NCBI GenBank assembly: GCA_035513275.1 | Contig: DATKCJ010000467.1 | Span: 1-6,403, forward strand | Source: DATKCJ01 sp035513275 | Lineage (GTDB): Bacteria > Verrucomicrobiota > Verrucomicrobiia > Opitutales > Opitutaceae | Length of the DNA: 6,403 bases | Direction of reading: 5' to 3' | Shown: piece after piece, positions 1 to 5,950 of the stretch | Position numbering within the stretch: the first letter of the stretch is position 1 | Layout: each line of letters begins with the position of its first letter | Notes under the pieces: generated by a model | What the model was told of the DNA's origin: nothing | The model's database searches: none | What the model saw: only the letters and a program-made list of their open reading frames with translations | Program-made: the position numbers and the translations under genes

Positions 1-117
1 GGCCGGGAGTTGAACACGATCGGCAGCAAATCAAACGACATCGCGATCTCACGGCTCGTCATCGAGGGCAAGAACGAGGCCGAACGAATCCGCGAACAGA
101 TCGCCAACGTCGAGTAG
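1..117 (+). CDS. yicC: YicC/YloC family endoribonuclease, C-terminal end (5' part outside window)
   Basis: Reading frame 1 is open from the window edge to a TAG at 115-117 and gives the last 38 residues. They include the stretch ELNTIGSKSNDIAISRLVIE and end in EAERIREQIANVE. This matches my knowledge of the YicC C-terminal domain (DUF1732), which typically ends in a REVNTIGSK-like segment, then an alternating helix and a final KxExEKIREQxxNIE. Known members (E. coli YicC, B. subtilis YloC) are cytoplasmic endoribonucleases linked to RNA turnover. Only the tail is visible, so the catalytic part cannot be judged. The gene converges on lspA, from which it is separated by 322 bases. The gmk or rpoZ genes that follow yicC in many genomes are not downstream here. 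The family call is fairly sure because the terminal signature is distinctive, though the sample is short. Confidence 0.85.
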   Translation, partial: GRELNTIGSKSNDIAISRLVIEGKNEAERIREQIANVE

Positions 118-191
118 CGCAGTTTCTCCGCTTCGTCTCAGCCCAGCGACGTGCCGGATCCCAAGTATCCTTCGCGGCCGCGCCGGAACAC

Positions 192-214
192 ATGTCACCT
201 AATAGGTGACATTC
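192..214 (+). repeat. Palindromic repeat, copy 1 of an inverted pair
   Basis: Bases 192-212 form a perfect odd-length palindrome: ATGTCACCTA, one central A, then TAGGTGACAT. As RNA it can fold into an 8-bp stem with a 5-base UAAUA loop on either strand. Bases 192-214 are also the exact reverse complement of 246-268, so the two copies can pair with each other over 23 bp around a 31-base spacer. No U-tract follows that would make a classical terminator. It could be a REP-like or MITE-derived element, a convergent-gene transcription barrier or a protein-binding site. I cannot name the family. Confidence 0.85.
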
Positions 215-225
215 GGTTTGAGATT

Positions 226-239
226 TGCGCTCTGCGCTC
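226..239. repeat. Tandem heptamer TGCGCTC x2 in the spacer between the palindromes
   Basis: TGCGCTC occurs at 226-232 and again directly at 233-239, inside the 31-base spacer that separates the two inverted copies. It is short and could be chance. I record it because it sits exactly where a hairpin loop or element core would be. Confidence 0.5.
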
Positions 240-245
240 TCGGAG

Positions 246-268
246 GAATGTCACCTATTAGGTGACAT
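246..268 (-). repeat. Palindromic repeat, copy 2 (inverted relative to copy 1)
   Basis: Bases 248-268 repeat the palindrome of copy 1 with the central base changed from A to T on the + strand: ATGTCACCTA, T, TAGGTGACAT. With two more flanking bases (246-247) the match to copy 1 in inverted orientation is 23 of 23. In direct orientation it is 21 of 22, so inverted placement is the slightly better reading. The centres of the two copies are 56 bp apart. No transposase gene or obvious target-site duplication flanks the pair in this window. Confidence 0.85.
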
Positions 269-376
269 TTGCACTGGGTGGGAGAACTCCGCCGGGAGGG
301 GTTCTGCCTCGGAGTGACCGCGCCGAGTGGCTTCGGAGCAGGGGCTGAAGGACCGCGCCCTGATGCAGGATGTTGC

Positions 377-409
377 GCTGCCGCCGGAGGCGGGTCTGCA
401 ATTGGCAGC
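377..409 (-). terminator. Possible weak hairpin downstream of lspA
   Basis: GCTGCC at 377-382 is complementary to GGCAGC at 404-409. A small inner stem is possible (GCC 383-385 with GGC 389-391). It lies about 30 bases beyond the lspA stop codon in the direction of transcription. No run of T follows on the - strand, so an intrinsic terminator is not established. The palindromes further downstream are an alternative end point for the transcript. Confidence 0.2.
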
Positions 410-439
410 ATTACAAACCAGGGCTTGGACTTGCGGCGC

Positions 440-946
440 TCAGTTCTCGGCGGGTGTCTTGAAGCTGACGATGAGGTAGAGAATCACTCCGACGACGATG
501 CCTGAGTCGGCGATGTTGAACGTCGGGTAGATGTAGCTGCCGAAACGGAAGTCGAGAAAGTCGATGACGTGCCCGTGGATCAGTCGATCGACGAGATTGC
601 CGAGGATGCCACCGCAGAGGAGTCCGAAACACGTTTGCACAGCGGGCTGTGAGAGCACGAGGTGGCGCCGGAAGACGAAGATCGCGACGAGCGTGGCGCC
701 CGCGAGCAGGGCGAGAATCATGCTGCTCCCCGCAAACATGCTCCACGCCGCGCCCGTGTTGCCGACATGGACGAGGTTGAAGAAGCCCGGAATAATCTCG
801 ATGTGCCCGGGCGGACCAAAGGTGTTGAACGGAATCTCCGCAAACACCCACGACTTCGTCGCCTGGTCGGCAAGGAACACGAGCGTCCCGAGGGCGAAGA
901 GCCACTTGTAGCGTGCGATGCGGGAGAGTAGGGAGGTCTGGCGCAA
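440..946 (-). CDS. lspA: Lipoprotein signal peptidase (signal peptidase II)
   Basis: LspA is an inner-membrane aspartyl protease that removes the signal peptide from prolipoproteins after lipid attachment to the +1 cysteine. The 168-residue product has the usual family length and four hydrophobic segments, near residues 14-30, 73-92, 101-118 and 148-165. Conserved blocks are visible: LADQATK near 25-31, NTGAAWSMF at 63-71, GGILGNLVDR at 112-121, VIDF with Asp129, and NIADS with Asp147. Asp129 and Asp147 are the expected catalytic pair, 18 residues apart. The start is a TTG at 944-946, since no in-frame ATG or GTG lies further upstream; a CTG at 953-955 is a less likely alternative. No good ribosome binding site is seen. 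The start lies 5 bases after the stop of the TraR/DksA-type gene, so translation is probably coupled. This is the last gene of the inferred ileS operon. Confidence 0.96.
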   Translation of the reverse strand: MRQTSLLSRIARYKWLFALGTLVFLADQATKSWVFAEIPFNTFGPPGHIEIIPGFFNLVHVGNTGAAWSMFAGSSMILALLAGATLVAIFVFRRHLVLSQPAVQTCFGLLCGGILGNLVDRLIHGHVIDFLDFRFGSYIYPTFNIADSGIVVGVILYLIVSFKTPAEN

Positions 947-951
947 GTGGT

Positions 952-1911
952 TCAGTCTTCGCCGTCGTCGCCGGAGACTTTCGACTCCTCGCCCATCTCG
1001 CCGAAGATTCCGCCGCGCTGCTGGTTTCGGCGCTTGAGGCGCTCGACTTCCGCCTGGCTCTCGACCGAGAAGCGCGCGAACGGCACGGCGAGCAGGCGCT
1101 CGCGGCTGATCGGCTTGCCCGTGAGTTCGCAGACTCCGTAGGTGCCGGTGTTGATGCGCTGAAGCGCGGCCTCGATCTCGCTCAACGCCTCCTGCTCGCT
1201 GGAAACGAGGCTGAGCGCGAAGTCGCGGTCAAACGTGTCGGTGCCCGCGTCGGCCATGTGCTGGCCATAGCCCGAGAGATCACCGGCGTCGTCCTTCGAA
1301 GAGCGCTTGAGCGTGTCTTCCGCGTGCTCGCTAAGGCCCGCCTGCACATGATCGCGGAGCTGGATGAGCAGTTTGTAGAATTTCTGGAAACGGTGCTCGA
1401 TCTTCGAGATGTCGTCCGCGTCGGAACTGCTCTGCTTCGCAGGATTGTAGCCGAGGATGTCGGCGAGACTCGCGGGCTTCACGTGGTGCGGCGTCGCGGC
1501 CTTCTTAAAACGCGCCTCCAAGGCGGCCTCCTTGGCCTTCGCAGCCTGCACTTCAGGCGAAATAGACTGTTCCTGCTTCCGCGAGGTGTTTGCCTTCGCG
1601 ATCTCGAGGACCTCGTCGAGGCTGAAGGCCTCGGGACGCAGCTTCGGGCGGACCAGCCCGCGAACTTTTGCCGCTTTTCCCGCCTTCGCGGCGACCACGG
1701 GAGCAGGTTTTGCGATCCTTGTGACCGGCACCTTTACGGCGGGCTTTGCCTTTTCAGCAGCCTTCGGCTTTTCGGCGAGCTTCACCTTTGCGGCGGGACG
1801 CGCCTTTTCGGCGGGCTTCGCTTTCGCATGCGGGGCGACTCGGGCCGGCTTGGCGGCGTGTTTCGGTGCAGCCTTCTTTGGGGCAGACTTTGGTTTCTTG
1901 GACTTTGCCAT
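952..1911 (-). CDS. TraR/DksA-type regulator with Lys/Ala/Pro-rich N-terminal tail and degenerate zinc finger
   Basis: The product has 319 residues, about twice the length of typical DksA. Residues 1-90 are rich in Lys, Ala and Pro with repeated AEK/AKPA units and resemble histone H1 tails. They are probably disordered and strongly basic. Residues 91-165 form a linker containing SLADILGYNP. The TraR/DksA region is about 166-296: a predicted coiled-coil pair, then HMADAGTD at 218-225 at the hairpin tip as in YteA-like proteins, then GTYGVCELTGKPI at 256-268. Family members normally carry four zinc-binding cysteines; here the positions are Cys261, Thr264, Ser282 and Ser285. The C-terminus is acidic. 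DksA proteins bind the RNA polymerase secondary channel and tune initiation, but that role is inferred here. ATG at 1909-1911 lies 10 bases after the ileS stop, with a weak AAGAG 8 bases upstream. In-frame extension upstream would run into the ileS 3' end in another frame, so this start is preferred. Confidence 0.9.
   Translation of the reverse strand: MAKSKKPKSAPKKAAPKHAAKPARVAPHAKAKPAEKARPAAKVKLAEKPKAAEKAKPAVKVPVTRIAKPAPVVAAKAGKAAKVRGLVRPKLRPEAFSLDEVLEIAKANTSRKQEQSISPEVQAAKAKEAALEARFKKAATPHHVKPASLADILGYNPAKQSSSDADDISKIEHRFQKFYKLLIQLRDHVQAGLSEHAEDTLKRSSKDDAGDLSGYGQHMADAGTDTFDRDFALSLVSSEQEALSEIEAALQRINTGTYGVCELTGKPISRERLLAVPFARFSVESQAEVERLKRRNQQRGGIFGEMGEESKVSGDDGED
1732..1821 (-). repeat. 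Degenerate coding repeat (AEK/AKPA units) in the regulator tail
   Basis: This stretch encodes residues 31-60 of the TraR/DksA-type protein. The units KPAEKARPA, VKLAEKPKA and AEKAKPAVK recur with small changes. At DNA level a motif close to GCCTTTTCGGC recurs on the + strand. Such Lys/Ala/Pro repeats often change length by slippage, so the tail length may differ between related strains. I see low complexity directly; the slippage is inference. Confidence 0.6.
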
Positions 1912-1921
1912 GACTGAGCTC

Positions 1922-4762
1922 TTAGTTGTTTGCCAATTGCAGGGCTTCGACGCATCGCGGGCACGTCTCGCCGGTTTCTGTTGAATAGAGTTTTTCGACC
2001 CAGCGCCAGCAGCGTGGACAGCGCACAAGTCCGATGGTCTCGCAAATCTTCGCATCGATGACGAATGGTGCACCGGCTGCCGGCGTGACCGTCGCCTGCG
2101 ATACGATGAACATCTCCGCGAGCGAATCCGCGAGCGCGGCGAGTGCGCGCATCTCCGGGCCGTCTGCGTCCCCCGTGAATGCCACCGCGGCGTCGAGCCC
2201 CTTGCCGATGGAGCCGTTCTTGCGCAGCGCCTCGAGGCGCTCGTTGACCGGCGCCCGCAGCGCGACGACTGCATCGACGGCGGCAGCGTTGCCCGGCTCG
2301 AGCCACTCCGCCGGAATCTCCGGCCAGCTCTGCAGGTGCACAGGATCGTCGACAAACTCGGTGCCACCCGTTCCGAAGCTCCACGCCTCATCGGCGGTGA
2401 ACACAAGTATTGGCGCCAGCACTCGCGAGAGCGCCGAGAAGATGTGGTGCAGCGCGGTTTGCGCCGAACGGCGAGCGCGGCTCCTCCGGGCGAAAGTGTA
2501 AAGCCGGTCCTTCAGGACGTCGTGGTATGTCGAGGACAGGGTGACCGAACAGAACTGGTTGCAGAGCTGGTAGACCCTGTGAAACTCGAACGCCTCGTAG
2601 GCCGCATCGCATTGCGCGATGAGCGTGGCTGTGCGGTTGAGCGCCCAACGATCGACCGGATTCATCTCCGCAAACGGCACCGCGTCGCGCGCGGCGTCGA
2701 AGTCGAACAGGTTCGAGATCTGAAAACGAAGCGTGTTTCGCAGCAGCCGGTAGGTCTCGCCGACATGGCCGAAGATCTCCTCGGACACGGGAAAGTCGTC
2801 GCGGAAATCCTGCGAGGAGATCCAGAGCCTGATGACGTCGGCACCGTGGCGCGCGACGTAGGCGTCGAGCGTCTGCGGCTTCTCGTAGGCGGAGCTCTTC
2901 GAAATCTTGTTGCGATCCTGATCGACGATGAAGCCGTGCGTGAGCACCTGGCGATAGGGTGCGGCACCTTTCGCGATCATCGAAGTCCAGAGGGAGGACT
3001 GGAACCATCCTCGGTGCTGATCGCTGCCCTCGAGGTAAAGATCCGCGGGCCATTCGCTGCCGCCCATGCCGCGCGAGAGCACTGCGGCGTGCGAGGAGCC
3101 GGAGTCGATCCACACATCGAGCGTGTCAGCGCCGGGCGTGAGTTCGGTGGCGGCGGGCCAGCCTTGCGGCAGCGCGATTCCTTCAAGCAGTTGCGCGGCC
3201 GTGGATTCGAACCAGCAATTGGAGCCGAGCTTTTCGACGCGATCTGCCACCGCGCGCGCAACGCCGCCGTCGATGTAGGCTTTTCGGGTGGAGTCGAAGA
3301 ACGCCGGAATCGGCACGCCCCACGCGCGCTGGCGGCTGATGCACCAGTCGGGCCGGACTTCGAGCCCACCGCGCATACGGTTTTCGCCCCAGGCCGGCAC
3401 CCATTTCACTTTGCCGACTGCCTCGAGCGCGCGCTGGCGCAGGCCGTCCTTGTCGAGCGAGACGAACCACTGGTCGACTGCGCGAAAGACGATCGGTGTC
3501 TTCGAGCGCCAGCAGTGCGGGTAGCTATGCTCGTATTTCTTCTTCGCGAGAAGTGCACCGTTTGCGGCGAGGAGCTTGAGCACGCCAACGTTGGCGGTGG
3601 ACGTCTGCTTCTTCGCGAGCGCCTCGACGGTCTCGAGCGTGCTGAGTCCGACGAGCTCCGCGGGAATCCGGCCGTCGTCGAGATACTTTCCGTCGTCACC
3701 GACAGGGCAGTAGATCTCGAGTCCGTATTTCAGGCCGGTGTTGTAGTCGTCGAGGCCGTGTCCCGGGGCTGTGTGCACGCAGCCCGTGCCGGACTCGGTG
3801 GTGACGTAGTCTGCGAGCACGACGGGCGAGGCGCGGTCGATGAATGGGTGACGGGTCTCGAGTCCCTCGAGATCCGATCCGCGCACTGTCTTCACGATCG
3901 TGTGCGACTCAAGTCCGCAATCCTTCGCGAACTGCTCAAGGAGCGCGGCAGCGACGATGTAGTGAGAGCCAGCGGATTCTACACACACGTAGTCGAGCTG
4001 CGGGTGCACGGCGATCGCGAGGTTGGCGGGGATCGTCCATGGGGTCGTCGTCCAAATGACAACCGAGAGATTCTCAGCCGGAAGTCCGAGGGCGGCGACT
4101 TTGGCGCCGACCGCCTTGAACTTCACCCAGATCGCGATCGAGGTGTGCTCCTTGTATTCGATCTCCGCCTCAGCGAGTGCGGTCTCGAACGGGATCGACC
4201 AGTAAACGGGTTTCTTGCTGCGGTAAACGAGGCCCGAGTCGATGAACGCCGCAAACGTCCGCAGGATATCCGCCTCAAACGCGGGCGCCTTCGTGCGGTA
4301 GGGATTTTCCCAGTCGCCGACGACACCGAGTCGCTTGAACTGTGCGGTTTGCTTTTCGATCCACAGTTCCGAAAAGGCATCGCAGCGCGCGCGGAGTTCG
4401 GCGGTGGAGACAGTTTCCTTTTTCTCCTGGATCTCGCGGACGACGCGCTGCTCGATCGGCAGTCCGTGGCAATCCCAGCCCGGCACGTAGGGCGTGCGGA
4501 ATCCCTTCATCGAGCGATGGCGCAGCGTGATGTCCTTCAGCGCCTTGTTCAGGGCGGTGCCGATGTGAACATCGTTGTTCGTGAACGGCGGTCCGTCGTG
4601 CAGCACGAAGGCCGGACCACCCGCGTTGCGCTTCTGAATGCGATGGTAGAGTCGCCCTTTCGTCCAGTGCTCCACACGCGTCGGCTCGCGAGAGACGAGG
4701 TTCGCCCGCATCGGAAAATCCGTCTGGGGGAGATTGAGCGTATCTTTGAGTTCCGTGGGCAT
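1922..4762 (-). CDS. ileS: Isoleucyl-tRNA synthetase
   Basis: This cytoplasmic class I synthetase charges tRNA-Ile with isoleucine and edits mischarged valine. The 946 residues match full-length bacterial IleRS. The N-terminus carries DTLNLPQTDFPMRANL. The first ATP signature appears as HIGT at 66-69, a common IleRS form of HIGH, followed by YVPGWDCHGLPIE at 92-104. The CP1 editing domain shows WTTTPWTIPAN at 237-247 and GHGLDDY at 334-340. WCISRQRAWGVPIPAF at 473-488 and LEGSDQHRGWFQSS at 577-590 belong to the catalytic core. The second signature is KISKS at 619-623 instead of KMSKS. A C-terminal zinc site is intact, with Cys915, Cys918, Cys934 and Cys937. This pattern fits the ordinary bacterial type that is usually mupirocin-sensitive, although sensitivity cannot be read from sequence. 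ATG 4760-4762 has no clear Shine-Dalgarno, and a promoter lies just upstream. It is first in the operon with the TraR/DksA-type gene and lspA. Confidence 0.97.
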   Translation of the reverse strand: MPTELKDTLNLPQTDFPMRANLVSREPTRVEHWTKGRLYHRIQKRNAGGPAFVLHDGPPFTNNDVHIGTALNKALKDITLRHRSMKGFRTPYVPGWDCHGLPIEQRVVREIQEKKETVSTAELRARCDAFSELWIEKQTAQFKRLGVVGDWENPYRTKAPAFEADILRTFAAFIDSGLVYRSKKPVYWSIPFETALAEAEIEYKEHTSIAIWVKFKAVGAKVAALGLPAENLSVVIWTTTPWTIPANLAIAVHPQLDYVCVESAGSHYIVAAALLEQFAKDCGLESHTIVKTVRGSDLEGLETRHPFIDRASPVVLADYVTTESGTGCVHTAPGHGLDDYNTGLKYGLEIYCPVGDDGKYLDDGRIPAELVGLSTLETVEALAKKQTSTANVGVLKLLAANGALLAKKKYEHSYPHCWRSKTPIVFRAVDQWFVSLDKDGLRQRALEAVGKVKWVPAWGENRMRGGLEVRPDWCISRQRAWGVPIPAFFDSTRKAYIDGGVARAVADRVEKLGSNCWFESTAAQLLEGIALPQGWPAATELTPGADTLDVWIDSGSSHAAVLSRGMGGSEWPADLYLEGSDQHRGWFQSSLWTSMIAKGAAPYRQVLTHGFIVDQDRNKISKSSAYEKPQTLDAYVARHGADVIRLWISSQDFRDDFPVSEEIFGHVGETYRLLRNTLRFQISNLFDFDAARDAVPFAEMNPVDRWALNRTATLIAQCDAAYEAFEFHRVYQLCNQFCSVTLSSTYHDVLKDRLYTFARRSRARRSAQTALHHIFSALSRVLAPILVFTADEAWSFGTGGTEFVDDPVHLQSWPEIPAEWLEPGNAAAVDAVVALRAPVNERLEALRKNGSIGKGLDAAVAFTGDADGPEMRALAALADSLAEMFIVSQATVTPAAGAPFVIDAKICETIGLVRCPRCWRWVEKLYSTETGETCPRCVEALQLANN

Positions 4763-4778
4763 CTGCGAAGGGTCGCAA

Positions 4779-4806
4779 ACCGTAGGCGCTTACCGGGACC
4801 TGTCAA
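4779..4806 (-). promoter_or_regulatory. Candidate sigma-70-type promoter for ileS operon
   Basis: On the - strand a perfect -35 hexamer TTGACA (4801-4806) is followed after 16 bases by TACGGT (4779-4784). The latter keeps the three most conserved positions of TATAAT (T1, A2, T6). Transcription would start near 4772, giving a leader of roughly 10 bases before the ileS ATG. This agrees with the lack of a Shine-Dalgarno there. The site lies in the 112-base gap between hemE and ileS. It implies that the ileS operon can be transcribed independently of hemE. Confidence 0.55.
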
Positions 4807-4818
4807 GGCCTGCAGGTC
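4797..4818. promoter_or_regulatory. Inverted repeat overlapping the ileS -35 element
   Basis: GACCTG at 4797-4802 and CAGGTC at 4813-4818 are inverted copies separated by 10 bases. The -35 hexamer (4801-4806) overlaps the left arm and the spacer. A dimeric regulator bound here would occlude the promoter. Six-base arms are short, so this may be coincidence. No known operator consensus was recognised. Confidence 0.25.
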
Positions 4819-4845
4819 GTCCTAAGCCCCCAACGGCCAACGCCT

Positions 4846-4861
4846 TGCCGAAAACCCGGCA
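4846..4861 (-). terminator. Short hairpin after hemE, weak terminator candidate
   Basis: TGCCG at 4846-4850 pairs with CGGCA at 4857-4861 around a 6-base loop, 13 bases beyond the hemE stop codon. On the - strand the bases that follow are G-rich, not T-rich, so intrinsic termination is doubtful. Read on the + strand it is followed by TTTA only. Confidence 0.2.
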
Positions 4862-4874
4862 TTTACCCCTCAAT

Positions 4875-5906
4875 TCAACCCGCCGGCCAGCTCACAACCG
4901 AGTCGCAGACCGCTGCCATGCTCTCCGGCCGGGCCTGCGGAAGGATGCCGTGGCCGAGATTGAAGATGTGGCCGTTGAGACCGTGCATCGCCTCAAGCAA
5001 GCGTCGCGCGGCCGCGGCCGCGACATCGGGGGCGAGATTCATGACGACCGGATCGAGGTTGCCCTGAACCGCAATACTCGTCGGCAACGCGCTTCGCACG
5101 GTCGGCAAGTCCACAGTCCAGTCGAAGCCGAGCACGCTCGCACCCGACGACGCGAGCGCGGGCAAGTTTCCGCCGACGCCCTTCGCGAACAGGATCACGG
5201 GCGTGCCAGCAGGCAGAGCCGCGACAATCCGCCGGATCCAGACGAGCGATCCTGCCTCGTAGTCGCACGCGGGCAGCGCGGAGCCCCACGAATCAAAGAG
5301 CTGGACCGCATCCGCGCCAGCGGCGATCTGCAGGCGAAGCGACTCGATCACCGCATCCGTCACCTTCGTCATCAAGTCGTCGAACAGAGCCCGGTTGGAA
5401 TAGAACAACTCCTTCACGCGCGCGAATGTCTCCGATCCACCGCCCTCCACCATGTAGGAAGCGAGCGTCCATGGCGCGCCGGCGAAGCCCAGAAGCGCGC
5501 GCGAACCGGCAAGCTCAGCCTTGATGAGGTGTAGAGCGTCGGAGATGTATTGGAGTCGCTCGCCGGCACCCGTGCTCGAAAGGCGCGCGATGTCCGCCGC
5601 GCCGTCGATGCGGAACTCCATCGCGATACCGCCCTCGTCCTTGAAGCGGTAGGGCTGCCCCATCGCCTCGGGGATCACGAGGATGTCGGAGAACAGGATT
5701 GCCGCGTCGAGCGGGAAGCGCCGCAGCGGCTGCATCGTCACCTCAAGCGCGAGCTCCGGTGTGCGCACCATCTCCAGGAACGAGTGCCGCTCTTTCATCG
5801 CGCGATACTCGGGCAGGTAGCGTCCGGCCTGCCGCATCACCCAGATCGGCGGGCGGTCGAGCGGCTTGCAGGCACAAGCGGCAAGGAAACGTTCGCGGGA
5901 ATTCAT
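4875..5906 (-). CDS. hemE: Uroporphyrinogen decarboxylase
   Basis: HemE removes the four acetate carboxyl groups of uroporphyrinogen III to give coproporphyrinogen III in heme synthesis. It is a soluble, cofactor-free homodimer. The 343 residues match the family length. The first family signature is IWVMRQAGRYLPEYR at 21-35, holding the substrate-binding arginines. FSDIL at 72-76 contributes the key aspartate Asp74. GFAGAPWTLASYMVEG at 140-155 is the second signature, with Tyr151 as the expected active-site tyrosine. DSWGSALP at 205-212 and HIFNLGHGILPQ at 313-324 with His319 complete the active site. The start is the ATG at 5904-5906. The open frame extends further upstream, but that part overlaps the permease gene and looks unlike HemE. 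No Shine-Dalgarno precedes the start; the upstream bases are a pyrimidine-rich tandem repeat. The gene follows the metal permease by 59 bases and precedes ileS by 112. No key residue appears to be missing. Confidence 0.97.
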   Translation of the reverse strand: MNSRERFLAACACKPLDRPPIWVMRQAGRYLPEYRAMKERHSFLEMVRTPELALEVTMQPLRRFPLDAAILFSDILVIPEAMGQPYRFKDEGGIAMEFRIDGAADIARLSSTGAGERLQYISDALHLIKAELAGSRALLGFAGAPWTLASYMVEGGGSETFARVKELFYSNRALFDDLMTKVTDAVIESLRLQIAAGADAVQLFDSWGSALPACDYEAGSLVWIRRIVAALPAGTPVILFAKGVGGNLPALASSGASVLGFDWTVDLPTVRSALPTSIAVQGNLDPVVMNLAPDVAAAAARRLLEAMHGLNGHIFNLGHGILPQARPESMAAVCDSVVSWPAG

Positions 5907-5907
5907 C

Positions 5908-5931
5908 AGGAAGGGAGTAAGGGAGTAAGGG
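5908..5931 (-). repeat. Tandem octamer array (3 copies) abutting hemE start
   Basis: On the - strand the 24 bases end one base before the hemE ATG. They read as CCCTTACT, CCCTTACT and CCCTTCCT; the third copy has one change. The tract is almost pure pyrimidine and occupies the place where a Shine-Dalgarno would lie. Copies 1 and 2 can pair as RNA with the 3' end of the preceding permease gene (5965-5974). An effect on hemE translation or on transcript stability is possible but inferred. Confidence 0.7.
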
Positions 5932-5950
5932 ATCGACGGGGCAAGCGGCT

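Larger units (their letters stand above)
118..439. other. Gene-free convergent intergenic region containing paired palindromes
   Basis: These 322 bases lie between the 3' ends of yicC (+) and lspA (-). Short ORFs exist on both strands, but they run through the palindromic repeats, have skewed compositions and resemble no family I know, so I do not call them genes. The recognisable content is a pair of 21-bp palindromes (192-212 and 248-268), a tandem TGCGCTC heptamer between them, a GC-rich palindrome at 173-182 (CGCGGCCGCG) and a weak nested hairpin at 377-409. No tRNA or clear small-RNA gene was recognised. Confidence 0.75.

Noticed and set aside
192..268. CRISPR array or intrinsic terminator pair
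   Set aside because: There are only two repeats, and they are in inverted orientation with one spacer, so it is not a CRISPR. No T-run follows either hairpin on either strand, so classical intrinsic terminators are not supported.
199..505. Short ORFs in the yicC-lspA gap (199-411 on -, 269-505 on +)
   Set aside because: They read through the palindromes or into lspA, have low-complexity composition and match nothing I recognise.
1518..1535. CCAAGG/CCTTGG inverted repeat with 6-base loop
   Set aside because: It is inside the TraR/DksA-type coding region and explained by Ala/Lys/Glu codon choice. No U-tract or other regulatory context is present.
913..1917. 334-residue open frame on the + strand, with a repetitive Gly/Leu/Phe/Arg end
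   Set aside because: It is antisense to the TraR/DksA-type gene. Its repeats simply mirror the Lys/Ala-rich codons of the real protein's tail.
1912..2406. In-frame N-terminal extension of the TraR/DksA-type gene up to 2406
   Set aside because: The extension overlaps the conserved ileS 3' end, including its zinc-site codons, in another frame, and its Arg/Ser-rich sequence is shadow-like. ATG at 1909-1911 starts the typical MAKSKK tail.
2336..4825. 829-residue open frame on the + strand
   Set aside because: It lies almost wholly antisense to ileS, which is a complete and unmistakable gene. The translation is Arg/Glu/Val/Leu-rich, as expected from the complement of high-GC codons, and shows no family motif.
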